Shown here: positions 1 through 6,482 of the stretch, one piece after another
Position numbering within the stretch: the stretch's first letter is position 1
Layout of the letters: each line of letters opens with the position of its first letter
Assembly (NCBI GenBank): GCA_011051815.1
Contig: DRKK01000335.1
Location: 1-8,920, forward strand
Length of the DNA: 8,920 nucleotides
Reading direction: 5' to 3'
From: Sphingomonadales bacterium
GTDB taxonomy: Bacteria; Pseudomonadota; Alphaproteobacteria; Sphingomonadales; Emcibacteraceae
Program-made: the position numbers and the translations under genes
The notes under the pieces: generated by a model
Told to the model about the DNA's origin: nothing
The model's database searches: none
What the model saw: the letters and a program-made list of their open reading frames with translations, nothing else

Positions 1-309
1 GTTGAGGATTTTTTCGCCAATCTTGATTAGGGTTCTGCCTAAGAAATTGGCGGCGAAAAAGCCCAGAACAGTCAGCATTAGAAACAAGAAAACCAGCCCG
101 ATACCCGGTAGGGGGAAAGGCAGGTAGGTTTCCGGATTATAGGCCGCTGGGATGAGAGGCTTTATATTACGGTCGATAAGATCGATGAAGGCCAGCGCCA
201 GATAAATGGTAATGCCCACAGGGGAGGCCACTACAAGCCCGGTCAGGAAGTAGGTTCTTAACCGTTGCAGAAAGCTTTTCTGCGGTTTGCTTGGCGGTAT
301 ATCAGGCAT
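1..309 (-). CDS. DUF502 family inner-membrane protein, N-terminal part (cut by left edge)
   Basis: The first 103 residues are visible; the ATG is at 307-309 and the frame runs open to base 1, so the C-terminus lies outside the window. After a basic N-terminal tail (residues 1-19) there is a membrane segment around residues 22-43 containing GLVVASPVGITIYLAL. A proline-rich loop ending in FPLPGIGL (about 66-73) follows, then a second membrane segment around 72-90 and the start of a basic stretch (GRTLIKIGEKIL). This order is the DUF502 hallmark, a family widespread in proteobacteria and related to the plant COV (continuous vascular ring) proteins; its biochemical role is not established. It lies 74 nt downstream of the acyltransferase gene on the same strand, so it may be the last member of that operon or have its own promoter. 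The ribosome binding site is weak. Family assignment is from motifs recalled, not a search. Confidence 0.85.
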   Translation of the reverse strand, partial: MPDIPPSKPQKSFLQRLRTYFLTGLVVASPVGITIYLALAFIDLIDRNIKPLIPAAYNPETYLPFPLPGIGLVFLFLMLTVLGFFAANFLGRTLIKIGEKILN

Positions 310-336
310 TTTTTTCTTATCCGAAAATCAGGGTTT

Positions 337-364
337 ATCTTATGGGCAACATATAGATATTCAA
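337..364 (-). promoter_or_regulatory. Possible weak sigma70-like promoter for the DUF502 gene
   Basis: Reading the minus strand, TTGAAT (359-364) and TAAGAT (337-342) are separated by 16 bp, each matching four of six consensus positions. Predicted transcription would start near 330, about 20 nt before the ATG. The region is AT-rich, where such matches arise easily, so this is only a candidate. Confidence 0.22.
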
Positions 365-381
365 TATGTCCGCAATATGTC
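362..381. repeat. Tandem 9-bp direct repeat CAATATGTC with 11-bp period
   Basis: The 9-mer CAATATGTC occurs at 362-370 and again at 373-381 with two bases between, so the copies are about one helical turn apart. It sits in the 74-bp gap between the acyltransferase stop and the DUF502 start and overlaps a short perfect palindrome, ATATT-C-AATAT (357-367). Such an arrangement can be an operator for a protein binding the same DNA face twice, but no regulator is visible in the window. Confidence 0.4.
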
Positions 382-383
382 TT

Positions 384-1529
384 TTATAATGTTTTGCTAT
401 ACATACGGTAATTTTTATACCGCCAGCAGCCGATGGTCTCCAGCATTTTTGACAGGCGGGTGTTTTCTTCCAGAACCCATGACAGTTCCGCATGGGTACA
501 TCCGGCCTTTTCCGCCTGAATCCGGCATTCCTCAATCAGGGCAAAGGCCATGGCACCGCCTAGCGCGGTATTCTGAAATTCCTTACGCACGCCCATCAGA
601 GGCACCCGTACGGTTTTATAGCGGGGATTTAATTTAAGCCGCCAGAGCAGTTTAAATATGCCAAAAGGAAATAAATGCCCATCCAGGTCAGCGATGATCT
701 CATTAAGGTTGGGCAGGGTGACCATCATGGCCATGGGTACACCGTCATATTCGGCAATATAGGTAAAATCCTCCCGGATCAGGAGCTTCATATCCTTGAC
801 CGCCTTGTTCAATTCGGCCTCGGTAAAGGGCAGGGCCATCCAGTTATCGGTCCAGGCATCATTGAAAATATCAAGGATGATCTTCAGATCTTCGGCGTAA
901 TTTTTCATATTGATCCGCCGCAAACGGACCTTGCCGTCACGCATGCTGCGTTTGATCAGCTTGTTAATGGTGGGCGGCAGAATGGGTTGGTTAAATTTCA
1001 GGTAATAGGCCCATAAATCCTTGACCTTATCCATGCCGTATCCGGTCATTAAATCCTGATAATAGGGCAGGGCATGGTTCATCATCAGGCTGGGCGGGGT
1101 ATCAAACCCTTCTATCAGCATCCCTGCCTCTTCATTGATGGACAGGCTGAATGGGCCGATCACGCTGGTGCGCCCTTCTGATTTCAGCCACGCGCAGGCG
1201 GTATCCATCAGGGCCGCAGCTGCTGCCGGATCATTGATACATTCAAAAAAACCAAAATGGCCGATTTTTTCGTTATGCTGCTGTTCCACAAGGTCGTCAA
1301 TCTGGGCCGATATGCGCCCCACAACCTCATTACCTTTATAGGCCAGCCAGAATTTAGCCCGGGCATGCTCGAAGTAAGGATTCTTGTCTTTATCCAATAT
1401 TTCCAGCCGTTCCATAATGATGGGGGCTACCCAATTGGGGTCATCTTTATATAAGGCCCAAGGCAGGGTAACAAAGGCTTTGAAACCTGCTTTGTCGGTC
1501 ACCTCTGTGATGGTGATGGAAGATGTCAT
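384..1529 (-). CDS. GNAT-fold N-acyltransferase, candidate bacterial ceramide synthase (bCerS)
   Basis: A 381-residue soluble protein with no signal peptide or membrane segment. It appears to have two GNAT-like lobes. The N-terminal one has YKDDPNWVAP (27-36), KNPYFEHARAKFWLAY (49-64) and EVVGRIS (68-74). The C-terminal one has TYIAEYDGVPMAMMVT (256-271), an acyl-donor-binding-like stretch VRKEFQNTALGGAMAF (314-329), and the typical ending WVLEENTRLSKMLETIG (351-367). Relatives are usually annotated only as N-acetyltransferase. In Caulobacter the fifth ceramide gene (CC_1154) is an acyltransferase that N-acylates the sphingoid base; as the only acyltransferase beside a full Spt operon here, this protein is the obvious candidate, but that is inference. 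The start is supported by AAGGGAAA (1536-1543) about 8 nt upstream of the ATG. It follows lptG by 23 nt and is very probably cotranscribed with it. Confidence 0.7.
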   Translation of the reverse strand: MTSSITITEVTDKAGFKAFVTLPWALYKDDPNWVAPIIMERLEILDKDKNPYFEHARAKFWLAYKGNEVVGRISAQIDDLVEQQHNEKIGHFGFFECINDPAAAAALMDTACAWLKSEGRTSVIGPFSLSINEEAGMLIEGFDTPPSLMMNHALPYYQDLMTGYGMDKVKDLWAYYLKFNQPILPPTINKLIKRSMRDGKVRLRRINMKNYAEDLKIILDIFNDAWTDNWMALPFTEAELNKAVKDMKLLIREDFTYIAEYDGVPMAMMVTLPNLNEIIADLDGHLFPFGIFKLLWRLKLNPRYKTVRVPLMGVRKEFQNTALGGAMAFALIEECRIQAEKAGCTHAELSWVLEENTRLSKMLETIGCWRYKNYRMYSKTL

Positions 1530-1552
1530 ATGAGATTTCCCTTGTTTTCTTT

Positions 1553-2680
1553 TTATTCTTCTGTGAGCAGGATGAAGCTTACGCCGGTGAGGAAAAACAG
1601 CAAAAATGGTAACCAGGCGGCCACCATGGGCGGCACCGCACCATATTGGCCCAACGCCACGAACAGATTGTTGATGACAAAATAGCCAAAGCCCATGGCC
1701 CCGGTCAGCGCGATACGGCCAAATAAATTACCGCCCCGATGCAGCCCAAAGGCCGCCAGCCCCGCCAGGAGCGGCATTAGCAGGGTGCTGAGCGGGGAAA
1801 CAAATTTCTGATAGAGCATGGTTTCAAAGCTCGCCGTATTATGACCTTCCTTGCCCAGTTGGACGATGGCGGTGCGGAGTCGTTGCAGGCTGACCTGATC
1901 CGGTTTCAGGGCCAGCGCGATGAAACGCTGGGGCGGAATATCCGTATCCCAGACCAGATTTTCCATGGGCGTCACCTTCAGGGTGCGCAGGTTAAAATCC
2001 TTAACCTCAAACAGAGTCCATTTGCCGTCCCGATACACGGCAAAATCAGCCTTGATCAGGGAGGTGATGCGCTTGTCCTTGTCCCGGATATATTGGGTCA
2101 CCTTATCCAGGAGCAGGATGCTGCCATTGCGGCTGGCGCTTTCGGCCTTGATCAGGTTGTTGCCGTCATTGACCCATGTGTCATAGACCGTATCCGGTGC
2201 GGGTGGCAGGTCGGCAGCATATTTATTCTCTTTCCAGTTTCTAAGCTCCGCCTTGGCGCTGATAGTGACCGTTTCGGTGAATACAAAATGCAGACAGGCA
2301 ATGAGCAGAGACATGAGGATCATGGGCGTAATAATTCGGAAGGCCGACCATCCGGCGGATTTCATGATGACAATTTCGCTATGGACATTCAGCCCGGCCA
2401 GACACATGATTGAGGCCAATAGGGCGACAAAGGGCGAGAATAGCGATAACAGTGTAGGGGTGCGCAGGGTCACATAATGCCAGAGGTCAGAATATACCGC
2501 CCCTTCACCAGCCATAATATCATCGGATTCAGACAAGAGGTCCAGCATTTGCAGGGTCGCCACCAAGCCAACCAGAATGATGATATAGCGGCTGGCAAAA
2601 AGCTTTGCCAGATATATATCCATACTTCCCGGATTAAGAAAGCCGCCTAAGTGGTTTGAAAATTTGATGAATCTTTCCAT
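1553..2680 (-). CDS. lptG: LptG-type permease of a lipopolysaccharide/lipid export ABC transporter
   Basis: A 375-residue YjgP/YjgQ-family protein. It has three N-terminal membrane segments (about 27-48, 70-98, 107-136), a periplasmic beta-rich domain (about 140-285, the jellyroll that passes lipid to LptA/LptC), and three C-terminal membrane segments (about 295-314, 320-343, 350-371). The sequence around 98-115 (NVHSEIVIMKSAGWSAFRI) is the cytoplasmic coupling helix that docks on the LptB ATPase. Length matches the family. In the known Lpt machine LptF and LptG form the B2FG complex that pulls lipopolysaccharide from the inner membrane. The ATG is 1 nt beyond the lptF stop. An in-frame ATG 19 codons later (2621-2623) would give an N-terminus closer to typical LptG, so the exact start is uncertain. 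No LptA, LptB, LptC or LptD is encoded nearby, so the transported lipid is open. Confidence 0.88.
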   Translation of the reverse strand: MERFIKFSNHLGGFLNPGSMDIYLAKLFASRYIIILVGLVATLQMLDLLSESDDIMAGEGAVYSDLWHYVTLRTPTLLSLFSPFVALLASIMCLAGLNVHSEIVIMKSAGWSAFRIITPMILMSLLIACLHFVFTETVTISAKAELRNWKENKYAADLPPAPDTVYDTWVNDGNNLIKAESASRNGSILLLDKVTQYIRDKDKRITSLIKADFAVYRDGKWTLFEVKDFNLRTLKVTPMENLVWDTDIPPQRFIALALKPDQVSLQRLRTAIVQLGKEGHNTASFETMLYQKFVSPLSTLLMPLLAGLAAFGLHRGGNLFGRIALTGAMGFGYFVINNLFVALGQYGAVPPMVAAWLPFLLFFLTGVSFILLTEE

Positions 2681-2681
2681 G

Positions 2682-3857
2682 TCAGTTGGCCGCCCTTAAC
2701 CGGCTGACCATGCGGGTGATGGCGCTGACCGTAATGTCATAGATGATTTCAATTTTCCGGAGTGGCATGCCACCTACCTTATAGGTTCCGATATAATAGA
2801 ATCTGGCAGTCAGCAGTATGAAAATTGCCGTAGGCAGCCAGATGGCCATCAAGGGGGATATGTCGCCGGTGGCGGAAAAATTAAGACCGAATTCCAGAAT
2901 CTTGTGGTAAATGAGCAAAATCACGATCCCCACCGTAATGCCCAGTGCCCGCCCGGATCGTTTGGCCACCAGCCCAAGCGGTATGGCCAGAAAGGGGACA
3001 ATCAGAATGGACAGGGCGCGCGCGGTCCTTGAATGGAGGGTGGCAATGATCGCCGGATCCTTACTGCCCCGCTTTTCCCACAGTTCCACGATGGTCATTT
3101 CCTTGGCTTCTTCGCCCCGGTCACGGAAGGTGGCAAAGTTAGGTACATCTATTGGCAGGTCATGAATGTCAAAATTGACAATATTGGGCCGGCTTCGGGA
3201 CAGGTCAAGGTCGATCAAGGTGCCGTTTTCAAGGCGCAGGATCAGATAACGCTTGTCGGGAGAGACAAAAAAACTGCCCCTTTCCGCATTGATGGACTGG
3301 ATGCGGCCATCCTGTTGTTCCTTCTGGGCAAAAATCTGGATCAGTTCCCGGCCTGAATTGCGGGATTCTTCGATGCGTAGGGTCAGGCCATCGCCAAGGT
3401 CGGTAAATTCCCCGGCTTTGATGCTGGCCCCCAGTGCACCGCTGCGAATGTCAAAGACCAGCCCTTGATAGGTATAGCGGCTATAGGGCTGAACAAAGCC
3501 GACAACGATCACATTGACGATCAGCAAAAAGACCGCCACATAGAGGCTGGGCACGATAATCCGGTTCAGGCTGATCCCCGCCGCCATCATGGCATCCAGT
3601 TCGCTGTTCAGGGCCATCTTGCGCACCGCCAGCAAAACGCCCAGAAACATGGACAGGGGCAGGACAAGGGTCAGATATTGCGGCATCAGGTTGCCCAGCA
3701 TGCGCCAGACGATGTCGATAGGCCCGCCCTGATTGATGACAAAATCAAAAAGACTGAGCATTTTTTCCAGCAGCAACAGCAATGCGGATATGCCCAAAGT
3801 GACCAGAAGGGGCACTATGGTCTCGCGCAATATATATTTATCAATTTTTTTCAGCAT
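2682..3857 (-). CDS. lptF: LptF-type permease of a lipopolysaccharide/lipid export ABC transporter
   Basis: A 391-residue YjgP/YjgQ-family permease. It opens with the typical IDKYILRETIVPLL, then membrane segments at about 16-33, 58-80 and 98-122. The LptB-coupling helix is NSELDAMMAAGISLNRI (84-100). A periplasmic beta-jellyroll runs from about 130 to 270, and membrane segments at about 279-297, 303-322 and 334-352 are followed by a basic cytoplasmic tail of about 35 residues. LptF pairs with LptG to extract lipid from the outer leaflet of the inner membrane, using ATP hydrolysed by LptB. First gene of its operon; lptG begins 1 nt after its TGA. A candidate promoter lies just upstream; the ribosome binding site is poor. 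Which of the pair is F and which is G rests on gene order and the start sequence. The neighbourhood (sphingolipid genes, no lptD) is not the usual place I recall for alphaproteobacterial lptFG. Confidence 0.9.
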   Translation of the reverse strand: MLKKIDKYILRETIVPLLVTLGISALLLLLEKMLSLFDFVINQGGPIDIVWRMLGNLMPQYLTLVLPLSMFLGVLLAVRKMALNSELDAMMAAGISLNRIIVPSLYVAVFLLIVNVIVVGFVQPYSRYTYQGLVFDIRSGALGASIKAGEFTDLGDGLTLRIEESRNSGRELIQIFAQKEQQDGRIQSINAERGSFFVSPDKRYLILRLENGTLIDLDLSRSRPNIVNFDIHDLPIDVPNFATFRDRGEEAKEMTIVELWEKRGSKDPAIIATLHSRTARALSILIVPFLAIPLGLVAKRSGRALGITVGIVILLIYHKILEFGLNFSATGDISPLMAIWLPTAIFILLTARFYYIGTYKVGGMPLRKIEIIYDITVSAITRMVSRLRAAN

Positions 3858-3894
3858 TTAGTCGCTTTTGGTCTGGATTTAGCCTGATTTCACG

Positions 3895-3925
3895 CTTATA
3901 GCATTTAGGGTACGAAGTTAGTAAA
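3895..3925 (-). promoter_or_regulatory. Candidate promoter of the lptF-lptG-acyltransferase operon
   Basis: On the minus strand there is an extended -10 element, TGC-TATAAG (TG at 3902-3903, hexamer at 3895-3900), matching five of six consensus bases. A weak -35-like TTTACT lies at 3920-3925 with a long 19-bp spacer; TTACTA one base closer gives 18. An extended -10 can work with a weak -35. Predicted start near 3888 would leave a leader of about 30 nt before the lptF ATG at 3857. It lies in the 159-bp gap that also separates the divergent kinase gene. Confidence 0.4.
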
Positions 3926-4008
3926 TATTTTTTTGCCAAATAAGCTGAATTTTGTGGTTTTTATTGGGCTGAATGTGAAAAATCGTTGAATAACCAAAAT
4001 AAATTAGC

Positions 4009-4014
4009 GGGAAG
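4009..4014 (+). promoter_or_regulatory. Purine-rich ribosome binding site deciding the TTG start of the kinase gene
   Basis: GGGAAG at 4009-4014 is the only Shine-Dalgarno-like sequence before the gene. An in-frame TAG at 4005-4007 rules out any earlier start and no in-frame ATG or GTG lies between it and the conserved N-terminus. Two TTG codons are possible: 4017-4019 (gap 2 nt) and 4023-4025 (gap 8 nt). The second has the better spacing. Confidence 0.5.
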
Positions 4015-4016
4015 TA

Positions 4017-4985
4017 TTGTCATTGGGAATAATTGCCATATTGAGTAGCCCGTCCTCTTTCACAGAGAATGGTGAAATGGATAAAATCCGGGCGGTCATT
4101 TCCGAGGGGACCGGGATTTTCCATTATGAGGTGGAAAAGCACAAGGATATTGCCGAAGCGTTAGGCCGGTTCAGTCAGGTTGATGTGGATGTCATTGCCA
4201 TTTTGGGGGACCGGGCGTTAACCTCGGCAACTTTTGAACATATATTGGAAAAGGACTTGCTGAAAAGTAAGGATATTCCGCTGGCCATTCTGCCTGCCGG
4301 GGACAATAATATTGTCGCGGAAAATTTCGGAGCAAACCGGTCTGAGCCACATAAGGCATTGGAAGATTTGCTTAAATTTCACCGGCAGGGAAGATTATTG
4401 GACACGATAACCGAATGTCCTCTGCTTAAGCTGGAGGGGGTTCGGGGCATTGGGTATCTATATGGGCTTTTCTTTTGTGCGGGTATAATTATCAAGAAGA
4501 AAAGCCTGTTCAAGCGGAAAATATCCGCCAGAGGGCTCTTCTCCCGTTTTCGTAACTGGTTGAGCATTATCAGACTTGTTCAGGCGGCTTATCGGCGGGC
4601 CATGGGCAAGCAAAAGCTGGAAGATGCCATACGTATCAACCGCAATCAGCGCGGCGCCGTTGTCGGCAGCTATTTTATGCTGTTGATCTCCACGTTGGAC
4701 AAGGCCTTCTGGGGCGTTTCCATCGGACAGGAGAAAAGACAGGACAGGGCGCATTTTATCAGTGTTGAAAATACGCCAAAGGCCATTCTGGAAACCGGCA
4801 AGCTTATGCTCAGGGGTAATTATGACGGTATCGACCATGCGGGCAATATCATTGCCGAAATCCAACATGCCCGAATTGTATTGAAAACCCCGTTTGTCCT
4901 TGATGGAAGCTACTATGAGGCCGATGACAACGGCGAATTATTCGTTACGGTTACCGATAGCCTGAAATTTATCCAGTTAGGCTAG
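4017..4985 (+). CDS. Diverged diacylglycerol/ceramide kinase-fold (DAGK catalytic) lipid kinase-like protein
   Basis: A protein of 322 residues from the TTG at 4017, or 320 from TTG 4023, which has better ribosome-site spacing. The fold is read from the order of elements: strand 1 GIIAILSSPSS (4-14); DVIAILGDRALT (58-69) where the nucleotide-binding GGDGT loop belongs; LAILPAGDNNIVAENFG (89-105) where the LPxGTxND loop belongs; GYLYGLFFCAGI (146-157), like the family's central strand; and FVLDGSYYEAD (293-303) followed by ELFVTVTDSLKFIQ, the usual C-terminal ending. Asp65, Gly95 and Asp296-Gly297 are kept, but GGDGT has become LGDRA and GTxN has become GDNN. Caulobacter makes phosphorylated ceramides with a ceramide kinase of this fold (CpgB) from a gene near spt, so ceramide or a sphingoid base is the likely substrate; diacylglycerol or loss of catalysis are alternatives. 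No membrane span. It is divergent from lptF and its last 17 bp overlap spt tail-to-tail. Confidence 0.7.
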   Translation: MSLGIIAILSSPSSFTENGEMDKIRAVISEGTGIFHYEVEKHKDIAEALGRFSQVDVDVIAILGDRALTSATFEHILEKDLLKSKDIPLAILPAGDNNIVAENFGANRSEPHKALEDLLKFHRQGRLLDTITECPLLKLEGVRGIGYLYGLFFCAGIIIKKKSLFKRKISARGLFSRFRNWLSIIRLVQAAYRRAMGKQKLEDAIRINRNQRGAVVGSYFMLLISTLDKAFWGVSIGQEKRQDRAHFISVENTPKAILETGKLMLRGNYDGIDHAGNIIAEIQHARIVLKTPFVLDGSYYEADDNGELFVTVTDSLKFIQLG

Positions 4986-6198
4986 CTACTTTATCCTGTA
5001 AAATGCCCAGCCTTTTGCCGACGAGGGTGAATTTTTCCAGCATAAAGTCAATCTGTGCAAAGCTGTGGGCTGCGGACAGGCTACAACGCATCAAATTCAT
5101 TCTGTTAGGAGTCGCTGGCGGCAGGGCAAGGTTAACATAAACCCCTTCCTTGATCATTTCACCCCAAAAGGCGATGGCCGTATCTTGATCATCAATAACA
5201 ATGGCGGCGATGGGGCTTTCCCCAGTGGTTCCCATATTAAACCCAACATCACACAGGCCTTTGTTCAGCCTCATGGAATTATCCAGCAATTTGCTCCGAA
5301 GGTTCGTGCTGGCAATCAGTTCCAGTGCCTTTGTGGCTGAGGCCACCACAGATGGTGGCAGAGAAGCTGTGAATATATAGGGGCGACAGACGAGGCGCAA
5401 AGCCTCAAACTTTGGGTGGTTGGAGACGCAATAGCCCCCAATGGTGCCAACGCTTTTGCTGAAGGTGCCGATGATAAAGTCTACTTGGTCCTCAACATCC
5501 TGTTCCTGTGCCACACCGCGTCCGGTTTCACCAAAAACGCCGATGGAATGGGCTTCGTCCACAAGGACATAGGCATTATGTTTTTTGGAAATTCTGGTGA
5601 GCTCTTTCAAGGGGGCCTGATCGCCAAGCATGCTGTAAACCCCTTCCAGAACCACAAGAATGCCAGCTTCGGGGTCATCTCTGCGGATACGATTCAGTCG
5701 CTTGTCCAGATTATCCGGGTCGTTATGTTTGAAACGGACAACGGTGGCATTTCCCATGGCACAGCCGTCATAAATACTGGCATGGCTGTCCGTATCAATG
5801 ACCACATAGTCTTTGGGACCGGCAAGGGTGGCGATGACGCCAAGGTTTGCCTGATAACCGGTGGAGAAAACGATGGCATGTTGACAGTCATAAAATTCTT
5901 TGAGGGTTTCTTCCAACTGCTTATGACTGTTATAGGTGCCGTTCAGAACCCGCGAGCCGGTGGTTCCGGTGCCAAAGTCTGTGAGGGCTTCCTGCGCCGC
6001 TGCCATACATTCCGGGTTAAAGGTCATGCCCATGTAATTATTGGTGCCTGCCAGTATGGTTTCCCGGCCATTGATGATTGCGGTCGTTGGGGAGAGCACT
6101 TTCTCCATGCTGACGGTGAAGGGGTTTTCCGCTCCGTCCGGCAGGCTGTTATAGTCATTCAGGATCGGGTCAAATTTTTCAAAGAGATCAAGGGTCAT
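4969..6198 (-). CDS. spt: Serine palmitoyltransferase (3-ketosphinganine synthase), PLP-dependent
   Basis: This enzyme condenses L-serine with a long-chain acyl thioester, releasing CO2, to 3-ketosphinganine: the committed step of sphingolipid synthesis. The 409 residues are an alpha-oxoamine synthase. FGTGTTGSRVLNGTYNSH (75-92) is the family's glycine-rich start, and His139 (DSHAS) is the ring-stacking residue. Asp214 and His217 lie in LVDEAHS, and the PLP lysine is Lys248 in GTFSKSVGTIGG (codon 5455-5457). RPYIFTASLPPSV (272-284) and PPATPNRMNLMRCSLSAAH (360-378) follow the Spt rather than the BioF/KBL/HemA pattern. Length matches the soluble homodimeric bacterial Spt of Sphingomonas (about 420) and there is no membrane anchor, unlike eukaryotic SPT. 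The ATG overlaps the acp stop by one base (TAATG), so translation is probably coupled. Last gene of the operon; its 3' end overlaps the kinase gene, with no hairpin terminator seen. Confidence 0.95.
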   Translation of the reverse strand: MTLDLFEKFDPILNDYNSLPDGAENPFTVSMEKVLSPTTAIINGRETILAGTNNYMGMTFNPECMAAAQEALTDFGTGTTGSRVLNGTYNSHKQLEETLKEFYDCQHAIVFSTGYQANLGVIATLAGPKDYVVIDTDSHASIYDGCAMGNATVVRFKHNDPDNLDKRLNRIRRDDPEAGILVVLEGVYSMLGDQAPLKELTRISKKHNAYVLVDEAHSIGVFGETGRGVAQEQDVEDQVDFIIGTFSKSVGTIGGYCVSNHPKFEALRLVCRPYIFTASLPPSVVASATKALELIASTNLRSKLLDNSMRLNKGLCDVGFNMGTTGESPIAAIVIDDQDTAIAFWGEMIKEGVYVNLALPPATPNRMNLMRCSLSAAHSFAQIDFMLEKFTLVGKRLGILQDKVASLTG

Positions 6199-6200
6199 TA
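6196..6200 (-). other. TAATG stop-start overlap coupling acp and spt
   Basis: On the minus strand the acp stop TAA (6200-6198) shares its last A with the spt ATG (6198-6196). Only a weak GAG-type ribosome site precedes spt, so ribosomes finishing acp probably re-initiate on spt. This would keep carrier protein and synthase in proportion. Confidence 0.6.
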
Positions 6201-6446
6201 TTCGCTCAATAATTTATGTACGGCATCGGTGAATTGGCCAACTGTCTCCAGATCGGGCAGCATGTTGAGGGGGATTGTAATGTCAAACTCATCCTCAATT
6301 TCCGATAACATATCCATTACGGTCAGGGAATCCAGTTCCAGATCAATGCTGAAGGTGGTGTCTTTACCAATTGCAATGTCTTTTTTGTTAAAGGGTTTGA
6401 GGAGTGTGCATATTCGCTCAAAAATTTCATCAACATTTTGGGTCAT
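6198..6446 (-). CDS. acpR: Dedicated acyl carrier protein for serine palmitoyltransferase (AcpR-type)
   Basis: An 82-residue acidic four-helix carrier protein. The phosphopantetheine attachment site is Ser40 in LELDSLTVMDML (36-47; codon 6327-6329), followed by the acidic recognition helix SEIEDEFDITIP (48-59) and the usual C-terminal helix. An ACP of this kind next to spt and an acyl-activating enzyme is the arrangement studied in Caulobacter (CC_1163, AcpR), where the acyl-ACP rather than acyl-CoA is the substrate offered to Spt. It needs a holo-ACP synthase from elsewhere in the genome. It differs from housekeeping AcpP in lacking the usual GADSLDTVELVM around the serine, which also supports a specialised role. 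It starts 36 nt after the cerR stop with a GGGATGG-like ribosome site upstream, and runs into spt by a one-base overlap. The symbol is by analogy of context and sequence type. Confidence 0.9.
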   Translation of the reverse strand: MTQNVDEIFERICTLLKPFNKKDIAIGKDTTFSIDLELDSLTVMDMLSEIEDEFDITIPLNMLPDLETVGQFTDAVHKLLSE

Positions 6447-6482
6447 ATTTTTCCATCCCGACCAGTTATTTTATGTGTTGGT

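Noticed and set aside
1841..2413. Plus-strand open frame of 190 codons opposite lptG
   Set aside because: Shadow of the lptG reading frame; no domain, no ribosome binding site of note and low-complexity composition.
3975..4005. GTGAAA / TAAATT pair as a promoter for the kinase gene
   Set aside because: Four-of-six matches with a 19-bp spacer in AT-rich DNA, and the -10 would sit only about 12-18 bases from the start codon; not convincing.
4458..4868. Minus-strand open frame of 136 codons inside the kinase gene
   Set aside because: The plus-strand frame has the DAGK-fold elements along its whole length; the antisense frame has none.
4934..4944. CGAATTATTCG inverted repeat as a possible spt terminator
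   Set aside because: Five-bp AT-rich arms with a one-base centre and no following T run cannot form a stable terminator.
4969..6198. Alternative naming of spt as BioF or glycine C-acetyltransferase
   Set aside because: The GTFSKSVGTIGG and RPYIFTASLPPSV patterns and the ACP/ligase/CerR neighbours fit serine palmitoyltransferase, with no biotin or threonine-catabolism genes nearby.
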